Shown: one piece after another, positions 10,320 to 18,781 of the stretch
Position numbering within the stretch: position 1 is the first letter of the stretch
Layout: each line of letters begins with the position of its first letter
Assembly: GCA_904393575.1 (NCBI GenBank)
Contig: CAJFMZ010000009.1
Coordinates: 1-32,553, forward strand
Reading direction: 5' to 3'
DNA from: an uncultured Sellimonas sp.
Lineage (GTDB): Bacteria > Bacillota > Clostridia > Lachnospirales > Lachnospiraceae
DNA: 32,553 nt
Notes under the pieces: model-generated
The model's input: the letters and a program-made list of their open reading frames with translations, nothing else
Databases searched by the model: none
What the model was told of the DNA's origin: nothing
Translations under genes and position numbers: made by a program

Positions 10320-10784
10320 CTAAATCGTCAGATCATTTTCCTGTTTGCAGCGGACTGCCTCCGCAAAAACACCGGCCAGCACAAAACTGAACAGAGCCGC
10401 GATGAAAAAGACGATAACAATCACCACACCGGCGACAGTAAACGCAAACAGCTCTTTTACCAGAAAAACCACCGCGATGACAGCTCCTGCTGTTCCCATG
10501 ATCTTTAGTTTCCTTACGTTTTCATCTACAAAACAGTCCTGGCTGATCACCGTCCTGATCATCTTTCTGAGGCAGAATACAATCGTGAGTCCCATAACAC
10601 CGGAGATCAGATAGACTGTAACGTACAAAAAATAATGTTCCCGAATCATTTCCGCATAATGCTCTCCCGCATAGCGTAAAAGAAACGGGGACGTCAAAAG
10701 CACGATGACACCGGATACCATCATAAAATCCAGAAACCATTTCGTTCCCCATATCAGCTTTTGTTCTGATCTTTTTCCCATCAT
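10320..10784 (-). CDS. DUF2975-like membrane protein
   Basis: Start at MMGKRSEQK preceded by AAGGAGGAA RBS; four hydrophobic segments; directly followed by the XRE gene, the usual DUF2975/YozG pairing. The ORF-track start at 11243 reads through non-coding and antisense sequence. Confidence 0.75.
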   Translation of the reverse strand: MMGKRSEQKLIWGTKWFLDFMMVSGVIVLLTSPFLLRYAGEHYAEMIREHYFLYVTVYLISGVMGLTIVFCLRKMIRTVISQDCFVDENVRKLKIMGTAGAVIAVVFLVKELFAFTVAGVVIVIVFFIAALFSFVLAGVFAEAVRCKQENDLTI

Positions 10785-10821
10785 CTTGTCAGATTCCTCC
10801 TTGTCATTTTTGATTTTCTCT

Positions 10822-10850
10822 ACCATAGCATTGTTTTTATTGTTTTTCAA
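10822..10850 (-). promoter_or_regulatory. Predicted promoter of the DUF2975-XRE operon
   Basis: Minus strand TTGAAA-17 bp-TATGGT. Confidence 0.55.
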
Positions 10851-10876
10851 TATAGTTTTATCGTTTTTCGATAAAA
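10839..10876. promoter_or_regulatory. Tandem palindromes, candidate operator of the XRE regulator
   Basis: ATTGTTTTTCAAT (10839-10851) and TTTTATCGTTTTTCGATAAAA (10856-10876); centres 21 bp apart, the first overlapping the -35 box. Confidence 0.6.
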
Positions 10877-10907
10877 TTAAGAATTGAAAGAGAATGGGAA
10901 GGGTGAA

Positions 10908-10936
10908 TTTACATTTTTCTTTCAAGCCTGTATAAT
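10908..10936 (+). promoter_or_regulatory. Promoter for the C_GCAxxG_C_C protein gene
   Basis: TTTACA-17 bp-TATAAT. Confidence 0.65.
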
Positions 10937-10969
10937 GAAAGGCAGAGAGACGAGAAAAGAGGAATGCAT

Positions 10970-11434
10970 ATGAATACGAACATTGATATGGAACAGCTTG
11001 TACGGGACGCGGATGACATCTTCCACCAGGGATTTGCCTGTTCGGAATCCGTGATCTATGCGATCCGTAAAAATTTTGAAATTGATCTTTCCGATGACGC
11101 CATTGCCATGAGCAGCGGTTTCCCGTGGGGACTTGGCGGAGGAGGCTGTATCTGTGGCGCACTGGCAGGAGGAGCCATGTGCATCGGTTACTTCTTCGGA
11201 CGGAGGACACCGGGAGATCCCAGGAATCAGCGGTGCTTTGCACTGACGAAGGAACTTCATGATTTCTTTACGGAGTCCTTCCATTCTCCTTGCTGCGGAG
11301 TCCTGATCAAGGATTATGACCGGGACGCCCCGGAGCGGAAAGCCATGTGTACGGACATCGTCACTTCTACAACGAAAAAGGTGGCGGAGATCATTTTAAG
11401 AGAACTGGAACACGACAAACAGCAGGAATCCTAA
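10970..11434 (+). CDS. C_GCAxxG_C_C family protein (putative redox protein)
   Basis: Cys pattern GFACSES...GGGGCICGALAGGAMCIGYFFGRR...CCGVLI; start at 10970 (MNTNIDMEQ) or 10964. Confidence 0.82.
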   Translation: MNTNIDMEQLVRDADDIFHQGFACSESVIYAIRKNFEIDLSDDAIAMSSGFPWGLGGGGCICGALAGGAMCIGYFFGRRTPGDPRNQRCFALTKELHDFFTESFHSPCCGVLIKDYDRDAPERKAMCTDIVTSTTKKVAEIILRELEHDKQQES

Positions 11435-11457
11435 GCGCGATTCCTGCTGTTTTTCTT
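11420..11457 (+). terminator. Terminator between convergent genes (likely bidirectional)
   Basis: CAGCAGGAATC-ctaagcgc-GATTCCTGCTG followed by TTTTTCTT; the TAA stop lies in the loop. Confidence 0.85.
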
Positions 11458-14110
11458 ATGAATCTTTCTTCAATTCATCGATAATATTCTGTTTTTTGAT
11501 CTTGCTCATGGAATAGAGCATGGTGATAAATACGACGGCAAATACCCATATTACCGAAATCAGCATTCCTCCCCACGGCCGCTTGAACTCTACTGCCGCT
11601 CCCTGGTTCAATACCCGAAACATGGCAAAGCTGATTGCAAGGGAGAGCACTACTCCGTAGAAAATCGAGCGGAAACCGTATATCAGGCACTCGTAATTCA
11701 TCATCTTCTTCATGCTTCTCATAGTCATTCCCATAGATTTGAGCATGGCGAATTCCCGTTTCCGGAGCATGATATTTGTGGAAATCGTATTAAACACATT
11801 GACCGCCGCAATCAGGGAGATCAGTGTGATAAATCCAAAAGAAAGAATGCGGATCGCGATCTGAATACCCCGGTCCTGCTCGTATTCCTGGGCCACATTC
11901 TGCAGAGAGTCCTTATCCATTCCCCGCTCTTCCATTTTTGCAGTCAGATCCTCGTAGGATTTCTGGTAATTGGAAGACTGGATCTGATAAAACCAGGTGA
12001 ACCCGGACTGATTGTACCCGTCAGCCCCGATAAGCTCTGCCCTCCTGTTTTCCGGAATGATGATCGTACAGAATGCCTGTGGATCTTCCAGGCCTTCCGG
12101 CATGGCGTCCATCTGTGTCTTCAACGTCAGACTGCATGCATGGTCAAAGACATTCTCTACAGACTCGGTGCCGTCCGTTTCGTATTCTCCCTGAGGGAGC
12201 ACACGGATCGTGGTCCCTTCCTTCTGAACCGTATGAATCTTCTCATAGCGGCCTGTTTTCCCGTTAAAATATCCGTAGGTATCGTAGTAAAGTACATCCT
12301 GACTGCCGCTTTCCAGATACGGCTTTGGATCGATCCCGTTCTTCTCCGCGTAAGACTCAAATTCCTGTTCTGAGAGCCCGATCACCTGAAAATAATTGTA
12401 AGAATACTTTTTATTGTACGGTGCGGCCTCCCTCTCAGAGACATTGTAAAAATCTTCCAGCAGATAGCCAAACATCAGATCCGTACTCTCTTCTGTAGCA
12501 TTCTTCTTTGCGATTTCGACAGGGATACTCATCTCTCCATGGAGTTCCACCTCATCCACATCTTCTCCCTGCTCAAACATCTGGAGCAGACTTTCACGCT
12601 CTTCCTCGCTTTGCTCGGAATCCGCCGTCACATACTGAAGTTCATATTCCGGTGCTTCCAGCATAAAGGCCCCTGTCATATCCATGTAATTGGAAAACAG
12701 TGTTGCCGCGGTAAAAAGAACAATGCTCACTGTCAGAGAAAAGACTGTTGCACGGTATTTCTTCCGGTCCCGCTTATAGTTTTTATCCGCCAGCATTCCT
12801 TCCAGGCCGAAGAGCTTCCTGATCATTTTCGGGCTTTTGACCTCTTTGGGACGGATCCGGATGTCCTTGTTGGACCGGATTGCTTCCAGAGGCGTGATCC
12901 TTTTGATTCTTGCTGCCGGAATCCAGACAGAAATACAGATGATCAAACATGCGATCAGTGCAGACACAAGAATCGCTCCCGGAGAGGTCTGCAGGGTAAT
13001 CCTGTCGTCCTGGTTTCCGTGGATATACTGAGCCAGAGATCCTCCGATAAAGTGCAGGGTCACTCCGATTCCGCCAATTCCGCAGAGAATTCCAAGGGGA
13101 ATTCCAATCCCGCTTACGACCAGCGCTTCCTGCCACATGGATCTTCGAAGCTGTCTTCTGGTGGCTCCGATGGAGGACAGCAGGCCAAACTGTGTCGTTC
13201 TCTCTCTCAATGAGATGGAAAATGCATTGTAAATCAGGGAAACGGCCCCCACGCCGATGATGATAATCAGGATGGTCAGCATGCCGCTTAACATTCCCTG
13301 GAAGGATTCGTTTCCGGAAATTCCCATCCATTTCAGGACACTGCTGTTTTCCTGCATATATGCTTCATCCTGGTATTTCTCCATAAATTGGAACGCATCT
13401 GCCGGATGTCGGAGCTCCACATACAACTGATTGATCTTCTGCTCCCCGCCTCCTTTTCCGATAAAAGCATCCATCCCCGCACCGCTTCGCTGGGTATCAC
13501 CCCAGTGTTCCAGAAATCCGGTGACGGTAAACTGACGCACTTCCCTCTGCCGGAAGGTTTCTGTCATCTTTAGATTCTCGTCAAACTGGATGGATGTATT
13601 AAACATCAGACTGTTTCCATTCTCATCGATCCTGTCCCCTACCGGGAAGGTCACCGTATCGCCGATCCGCACTTCCTGTCCATTTTGCTGCAGACCGCCC
13701 TGAACGATGATTTCATTTTCGTTTTCCGGAAGTCTTCCCTGTGTCAGTTTCACAGAAAGCATATCCGCAGCCTTTTCATCCATCGTCTGAAGATACAGAT
13801 AGTTTCCAAAGAGATCCTGGTCATTTTCCCCGATCTTTGCATATCCGATCTCGGAGATAACCGAAGCATCCTTTACTTCTTCATCCTGCTGTATCTTTTG
13901 AACCTGCTCCTCAGAAAGTCCTTTGGCCGCCACATGCCAGCTTCCATCCGTCTGTACCGCATAGTCATACATATATCTCTGAAGACTGATTCCCAGTGTG
14001 ATGACAGCCGAAATCATCGCTGTCGCCAGAATCACTCCAATGATTGTGACAATAGTCCTGGCCTTGTTCTGTTTCATGGTCCGGTTGGTGATCGTTGCAA
14101 AAATACTCAT
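11456..14110 (-). CDS. ABC transporter permease, FtsX-like domains
   Basis: 884 aa; N-terminal KARTIVTIIGVILATAMISAV, FGLLSSIGATRRQLRRSM, FAMLKSMGMTMRSMKKMM. Confidence 0.92.
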   Translation of the reverse strand: MSIFATITNRTMKQNKARTIVTIIGVILATAMISAVITLGISLQRYMYDYAVQTDGSWHVAAKGLSEEQVQKIQQDEEVKDASVISEIGYAKIGENDQDLFGNYLYLQTMDEKAADMLSVKLTQGRLPENENEIIVQGGLQQNGQEVRIGDTVTFPVGDRIDENGNSLMFNTSIQFDENLKMTETFRQREVRQFTVTGFLEHWGDTQRSGAGMDAFIGKGGGEQKINQLYVELRHPADAFQFMEKYQDEAYMQENSSVLKWMGISGNESFQGMLSGMLTILIIIIGVGAVSLIYNAFSISLRERTTQFGLLSSIGATRRQLRRSMWQEALVVSGIGIPLGILCGIGGIGVTLHFIGGSLAQYIHGNQDDRITLQTSPGAILVSALIACLIICISVWIPAARIKRITPLEAIRSNKDIRIRPKEVKSPKMIRKLFGLEGMLADKNYKRDRKKYRATVFSLTVSIVLFTAATLFSNYMDMTGAFMLEAPEYELQYVTADSEQSEEERESLLQMFEQGEDVDEVELHGEMSIPVEIAKKNATEESTDLMFGYLLEDFYNVSEREAAPYNKKYSYNYFQVIGLSEQEFESYAEKNGIDPKPYLESGSQDVLYYDTYGYFNGKTGRYEKIHTVQKEGTTIRVLPQGEYETDGTESVENVFDHACSLTLKTQMDAMPEGLEDPQAFCTIIIPENRRAELIGADGYNQSGFTWFYQIQSSNYQKSYEDLTAKMEERGMDKDSLQNVAQEYEQDRGIQIAIRILSFGFITLISLIAAVNVFNTISTNIMLRKREFAMLKSMGMTMRSMKKMMNYECLIYGFRSIFYGVVLSLAISFAMFRVLNQGAAVEFKRPWGGMLISVIWVFAVVFITMLYSMSKIKKQNIIDELKKDS

Positions 14111-14790
14111 GAGCGGATCACCTCATCTCTGACGATTCTCCCATCTTCCAGGGTGATAATCCGGTCTGCCTGAAGGGCAATGTTCTCATCATGTGTGATG
14201 ACCAGCATCGTCTGGTCATAGGCCCGGTTGGAATACCGGAGAAGATTCATGATCTCCTTACTGTTTTCCGAATCCAGATTTCCTGTAGGTTCGTCCGCCA
14301 GCAAAATGGCCGGAGCGTTTAGAAGCGCTCTTCCGATGGATACCCGCTGCTGCTGCCCTCCGGAAAGCTGGTTTGGCAGGTGGTAAATCCGGTCCTTCAT
14401 ATTCAGAATCTCAATAAGTTCGTCAAACCGCTTCTGGTTGACCTTTCTGCCGTCCATCAACACCGGAAGAGTCATGTTTTCTTCCACGTTGAGCACCGGA
14501 ATCAGGTTGTAAAACTGATAGATGATACCTACCTGCCTCCTGCGGAAGATGGCAAGAGCATCCTCTTTCTGGGCATACACATCTTTTCCATCTACATAGA
14601 CTTTCCCGGATGTAGGACGGTCCACCCCACCGATCAGATGAAGAAGCGTTGATTTTCCGGATCCGGAAGATCCGATAATAGAGACAAACTCCCCTTTTTC
14701 TACCGAAAAAGACACTCCATTCAGTGCATGGACTTCATTTTCCCCTTTTCCGTATACTTTTGTCAGATTTTCTATTTTCAGAATTTCCAT
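14107..14790 (-). CDS. ABC transporter ATP-binding protein (MacB/LolD-like)
   Basis: GSSGSGKSTLLHLIGG Walker A, LSGGQQQRVSIGRALLNAPAILLADEPTGNLD; start MEILKIENLTKVYG after an AGAGGAGG RBS. Confidence 0.96.
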   Translation of the reverse strand: MEILKIENLTKVYGKGENEVHALNGVSFSVEKGEFVSIIGSSGSGKSTLLHLIGGVDRPTSGKVYVDGKDVYAQKEDALAIFRRRQVGIIYQFYNLIPVLNVEENMTLPVLMDGRKVNQKRFDELIEILNMKDRIYHLPNQLSGGQQQRVSIGRALLNAPAILLADEPTGNLDSENSKEIMNLLRYSNRAYDQTMLVITHDENIALQADRIITLEDGRIVRDEVIRS

Positions 14791-14820
14791 TCCTTTTCCT
14801 CCTCTTACTTTCTGAACATA

Positions 14821-14852
14821 AGTATACCCGCCCAGCATGACACCCGAATGAC
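14821..14852 (-). promoter_or_regulatory. Candidate response-regulator-activated promoter of the ABC genes
   Basis: GTCATTCGGGT GTCATGCTGGG tandem 11-bp repeat, CGGG, then TATACT -10; no good -35 box. Confidence 0.45.
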
Positions 14853-14875
14853 TTTTTCATAACAATTTTGTCACT

Positions 14876-15880
14876 TTACCGGTTTTCATAAAACCGAATA
14901 AGAAACACCGATCCACCTTCTTTTGCGTTCTTGGCGGTAATCACCGCCTTTTCCTGGGAGAGAATACTCCTGGAAAGGGAAAGGCCAATTCCGAAATTCT
15001 GATGTTCTGACATTCTTCCCTTGTAAAACCGTTCAAAAATATGGGGCAGATCCTTTTCATCAATCCCTGTTCCGGAATCCTTGACGGAAATCTCCGTGTA
15101 GAGTGGATTTTCTTCCCATGCAATCCGGATCGTACCGCCGGTTGGAGTATGTTCCATACAGTTTTTCAGGACATTTCCAACCGCCTCTGTGGTCCACGCC
15201 TCGTCCCCGTAGAAATAAGCGTCTTTCGGTCCTTCGAAAACCAGCTTCTGTTCCCTTAGTTCCATTGGAATTTCCAGTGGTTCCACCACTTCTTTTACAA
15301 AGGGCTCTACCATGATCTTCTTCCGCTCCAGTGTGACCGCCCCCGCATCCAGTTTGGATAATTTCAAGAGGGCCAGAATCAGCCATTCCATTCTCTGAAG
15401 CATTCCGGTCATCTCCCGGCAGATCTTTCTTTTTTGCTCCTCTTCGATCTTTGGATTTCGAAGTCTCTCCACCATCAGGTTTACGGAAGTCAGAGGCGTC
15501 CGGATCTGATGGGAGATATCCGCCAGCGCATCCGCCAGATATCTCTTTTCCCTCTTCAACTGGTCATTCTGTTCCCGAAGCCGCACAGTCATCTTGTAGA
15601 TTTCATCTTTCAGAATCTCAAGATCCCCTTCCCGGTATTCACCAAGTTCCAGCCGGTCCTCCCCGTGGAGAATCCGGTCGATCCTCTGGGTCAGCCGCTC
15701 CACATCTTCGTACCGCCGCTTCAGGCAGATCCAGAAAACGGACAGCAGCACCAGTCCTTCCGCCGCCAGATAACAGACCGGATTTCCTCCTGCCGCCAGA
15801 AACAGCACGCACGCCGCGGCCATAACTGCCAGAAATACCAGTACATAGTTTCCGATTTCCCGGTTTCGAAACAGCTTCAT
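14876..15880 (-). CDS. Sensor histidine kinase, two TM helices with almost no extracellular domain
   Basis: 334 aa; H-box ADISHQIRTPLTSVN, N-box NVLKNCMEHTPTGG, DSGTGIDEKDLPHIFERFYKG, GIGLSLSRSI. Confidence 0.95.
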   Translation of the reverse strand: MKLFRNREIGNYVLVFLAVMAAACVLFLAAGGNPVCYLAAEGLVLLSVFWICLKRRYEDVERLTQRIDRILHGEDRLELGEYREGDLEILKDEIYKMTVRLREQNDQLKREKRYLADALADISHQIRTPLTSVNLMVERLRNPKIEEEQKRKICREMTGMLQRMEWLILALLKLSKLDAGAVTLERKKIMVEPFVKEVVEPLEIPMELREQKLVFEGPKDAYFYGDEAWTTEAVGNVLKNCMEHTPTGGTIRIAWEENPLYTEISVKDSGTGIDEKDLPHIFERFYKGRMSEHQNFGIGLSLSRSILSQEKAVITAKNAKEGGSVFLIRFYENR

Positions 15881-15883
15881 CTC

Positions 15884-16561
15884 TTATCCCTCCATCTTGT
15901 ATCCAAGTCCCCGGACCGTTTTAATGATTTTCGGATCCTGAGGATTGTCTTCAATTTTTTCCCTCAGTCTTTTGATATAGACGGTCAGCGTATTGTCATT
16001 GACATATTCTCCCGCCATATCCCAGATCTCCTCCAGAAGCATGGAACGGGACATGACCATGCCCCGGTTCTGGAAAAAGACGAGCAGCAGACGGTATTCC
16101 AGTGCGGAGAGAAACACTTCCTCTCCCCTTTTTGTCGTAGTTCCCTTCACCGGATCCACGCAGAGGTCCTGGCAGATGAAAAGCTTCTGCTTTTTTCCAG
16201 TTCTTCTGAGCACCGTCCGCATTCTGGAGACCAGTTCCCTTGGCCGGAAGGGCTTGCTGATATAGTCATCCGCACCCATCTCAAGCCCGGTCACCACGGA
16301 AAACTCGTCATCCAGCGCCGTCAGAAAGATGATCGGAATCTCATAGCGGGATTTGATCTGGGTGCAGGCACTGTACCCGTTTCCCTGTGCCAGCGTAATA
16401 TCCAGAAGAATCAGGTCAAACTCCTGTCCTTCCAGAAGTTCCATTGCCTTCTCCTGTCCATCGGCACACTGTACCTCAAAGCCTTCCGTCTTTAAAAATT
16501 CTGTCAGATTCTCTACGATCAGCCGGTCATCTTCCACCAGCAGCACCTTTGTTTCCTGCAT
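15884..16561 (-). CDS. OmpR-family response regulator
   Basis: 225 aa; VLLVEDDRLI, LLDITL, LTALDDEF, ISKPFRPRELVSRM, C-terminal winged helix VNDNTLTVYIKRLREKI...TVRGLGYKMEG. Confidence 0.96.
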   Translation of the reverse strand: MQETKVLLVEDDRLIVENLTEFLKTEGFEVQCADGQEKAMELLEGQEFDLILLDITLAQGNGYSACTQIKSRYEIPIIFLTALDDEFSVVTGLEMGADDYISKPFRPRELVSRMRTVLRRTGKKQKLFICQDLCVDPVKGTTTKRGEEVFLSALEYRLLLVFFQNRGMVMSRSMLLEEIWDMAGEYVNDNTLTVYIKRLREKIEDNPQDPKIIKTVRGLGYKMEG

Positions 16562-16610
16562 ATCTGCCCTCTCCTTTCCATCCTGTCTGTCTTCCGTTCA
16601 TTCTGTCTTC

Positions 16611-16639
16611 ATTAAACAGGATCACCGTGGAAAAGTCAA
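16611..16639 (-). promoter_or_regulatory. Predicted promoter of the response regulator operon
   Basis: Minus strand TTGACT-17 bp-TTTAAT. Confidence 0.55.
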
Positions 16640-16656
16640 TTCCCGCCAACTTTTTC

Positions 16657-16685
16657 TTGACTGTTTCCGATCGTTTTGCTATTCT
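16657..16685 (+). promoter_or_regulatory. Predicted promoter of the MATE gene
   Basis: TTGACT-17 bp-TATTCT. Confidence 0.6.
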
Positions 16686-16724
16686 GTTCTGAGAAAGAAA
16701 TACAGACTTACCGCCGGGTAATCA

Positions 16725-16784
16725 AGCGTTGGATTTTGTATCGTAGGCCTTTGAAGATACAAAATGTCAGCGCTTTTCTTTTTG
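16725..16784 (+). terminator. Leader terminator (attenuator) upstream of the MATE gene
   Basis: AGCGTTGGATTTTGTATC-loop-GATACAAAATGTCAGCGCT followed by TTTTCTTTTT, downstream of the promoter and upstream of the RBS (AGGAGGG) and ATG at 16825. Confidence 0.75.
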
Positions 16785-16824
16785 TCTTTTCCGGCATGGA
16801 AGTCTGAAACTACAGGAGGGTTTT

Positions 16825-18144
16825 ATGACAAAAAACAGACCATTTCAGGATTTTATCCGATATTCCTTTTTCAGCATTATGGGTATGATTGCCATTTCCT
16901 GCTATATTCTTGCTGATACCTTTTTCGTGGCCCAGGGACTTGGGACAAACGGTCTTGCCGCCCTGAATCTTGCCATTCCGACCTACGATTTCATTCATGG
17001 AACCGGACTGATGCTCGGTATGGGAGGCGCTACCCGGTTTTCCATTCTGAAAAGCCAGAATAATCAGAAGGGAGCCGATACGATTTTTACGAATACCGTA
17101 TATCTGGGGATCTTTTTCTCAGTGATTTTCATGTTGGGAGGGCTGTTCTTCTCCGGTTCTCTGTCAAGGCTCCTTGGCGCCAATCAGAATACCTTCGAAA
17201 TGACAAACACCTATCTGCGTGTAATGATGCTGTTTTCACCGGCTTTTATTTTTAATGATATTATTCTCTGTTTCGTAAGAAACGACGGCAATCCAAGGCT
17301 GTCCATGATTGCAACTGTGTGCGGAAGTCTGTTCAATGTCGTATTTGACTATCTTTTTATCTTCCCCTGCGGTATGGGAATGCTTGGTGCGGTTCTTGCC
17401 ACCGGATTTTCTCCGGTTGTCGGACTTGTCATCATGTCCCCACACTGGCTTGGAAAGAATCGAGGATTCCATTTCCGGAAACTCGCTCCGGATTCAGATT
17501 CTATCCGTACCAACATTGCCCTTGGATTTCCGTCCCTGCTGTCCCAGATCAGCGCTGCGATTGTCATGATCGTATTTAATATGCTGATTCTTGGCCTGGA
17601 AGCCAATACCGGGGTGGCCGCCTACGGAGTCATCGCCAACATTTCCCTTGTGGTACTTTCCTTCTACACCGGCATCGCCCAGGGAATCCAGCCTCTCGTC
17701 AGTCATTCCTATGGACGAAATGAAACGGAGGGCATTCGGCGCTTCCTACGCTATGCCATGGTTTCCATGGTCATCCTGTCCGCATTGATGTACCTGATTC
17801 TTTTTGTCTTTTCGGATCCGATCGCATCTGCGTTCAACAGCGAACACAGTGCAAAGCTTCAGGAGATTGCGGTTACCGGACTGAAGTTATATTTTACATC
17901 CCTTGTGTTTGCGGGATTCAATATCATTCTTTCGATGTACTTTACTTCCATTGAGAAGGCACTTCCGGCGCAGATCATCTCTCTCCTGCGGGGACTGATC
18001 CTGATTATTCCGGTTGCCTTTCTCTTTGCAAAACTCTGGAATATGACAGGGGTCTGGATGTCTTTCCCTGCCACAGAGCTTGTGACAGCGATTGTTGGAG
18101 TGGTACTGTATTTCATTTATAAAAACCGGCTGTATAGAAGATAA
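16825..18144 (+). CDS. MATE family efflux transporter
   Basis: 439 aa; 12-TM pattern; DTFFVAQGLGTNGLAALNLAIPTYDFIHGTGLMLGMGGATRFSI, GIAQGIQPLVSHSYGR. Confidence 0.93.
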   Translation: MTKNRPFQDFIRYSFFSIMGMIAISCYILADTFFVAQGLGTNGLAALNLAIPTYDFIHGTGLMLGMGGATRFSILKSQNNQKGADTIFTNTVYLGIFFSVIFMLGGLFFSGSLSRLLGANQNTFEMTNTYLRVMMLFSPAFIFNDIILCFVRNDGNPRLSMIATVCGSLFNVVFDYLFIFPCGMGMLGAVLATGFSPVVGLVIMSPHWLGKNRGFHFRKLAPDSDSIRTNIALGFPSLLSQISAAIVMIVFNMLILGLEANTGVAAYGVIANISLVVLSFYTGIAQGIQPLVSHSYGRNETEGIRRFLRYAMVSMVILSALMYLILFVFSDPIASAFNSEHSAKLQEIAVTGLKLYFTSLVFAGFNIILSMYFTSIEKALPAQIISLLRGLILIIPVAFLFAKLWNMTGVWMSFPATELVTAIVGVVLYFIYKNRLYRR

Positions 18145-18185
18145 AAACGGTTCTAATCTTTACTTTGGGATAAAGCAGACATAAA

Positions 18186-18222
18186 ACAGGCATAGAGATT
18201 GAACTCTATGCCTGTCTTTTAT
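18186..18222 (+). terminator. Terminator of the MATE gene
   Basis: ACAGGCATAGAG-attgaa-CTCTATGCCTGT then CTTTTATTT. Confidence 0.88.
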
Positions 18223-18259
18223 TTACAGACTTCAAATACGCGCAGCTCCATGCTTTCGT

Positions 18260-18634
18260 TTAATCATCGACATTATGGCTTTTATCTTCCAGAATGTGAG
18301 AAAAAAGCATAATTACTTTCCAAATAATGACAGCCGCTAATACCGGCGCTGCTAACCCCAACACCATATCGCTATATCTCTGAATGTCGATCAGTACCTT
18401 AACGTAACCTTCTATTTCCTTATAGAGCGCCCATCGATTTACAGCCCAGGTTGAAAGATAACTCATGTAGTATAAAACGAGGATACCGATTAAACATATT
18501 TTTATAATATTTTTTTCCTTTTTCATGTTCATACCAACACCTACTTTCTCCTGAATTTCAAATAAGTCCAGACTATTTTTTTGATAACTTCTATCTTTTT
18601 TATAAATTATAACATTTTTTTGCGTATCGTCCAA
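18260..18634 (-). CDS. Small membrane protein of unknown function (start may instead be 18532, MNMKKEK)
   Basis: Two clear hydrophobic segments (IIKICLIGILVLYYMSYL; DMVLGLAAPVLAAVIIWKVIMLF); no antisense competitor. Function not recognised. Confidence 0.5.
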   Translation of the reverse strand: MDDTQKNVIIYKKDRSYQKNSLDLFEIQEKVGVGMNMKKEKNIIKICLIGILVLYYMSYLSTWAVNRWALYKEIEGYVKVLIDIQRYSDMVLGLAAPVLAAVIIWKVIMLFSHILEDKSHNVDD

Positions 18635-18781
18635 TAATTTCTGGATATTTTTATTTAACAGTTACTGTCAAGTAATCGTTGGCAACTTTCTAATATCCAG
18701 CCATATGAAGCAGTCTTTTCCATCTTTCTTCGGTGCCTTTGCTGACATCAGAATCTCTCCCTCTTCACACAGACCAGATAC

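Noticed and set aside
10785-11243. N-terminal 153 codons of the 307-aa - strand ORF (10320..11243)
   Set aside because: Overlaps the C_GCAxxG gene antisense and the promoter/operator region; a strong RBS supports the internal start at 10784.
12539-13213. 224-aa + strand ORF inside the permease
   Set aside because: Antisense shadow of the FtsX permease, low-complexity His/Cys/Ser-rich translation.
15434-16495. 353-aa + strand ORF
   Set aside because: Antisense to the clear histidine kinase and response regulator; no recognisable domain, no RBS context.
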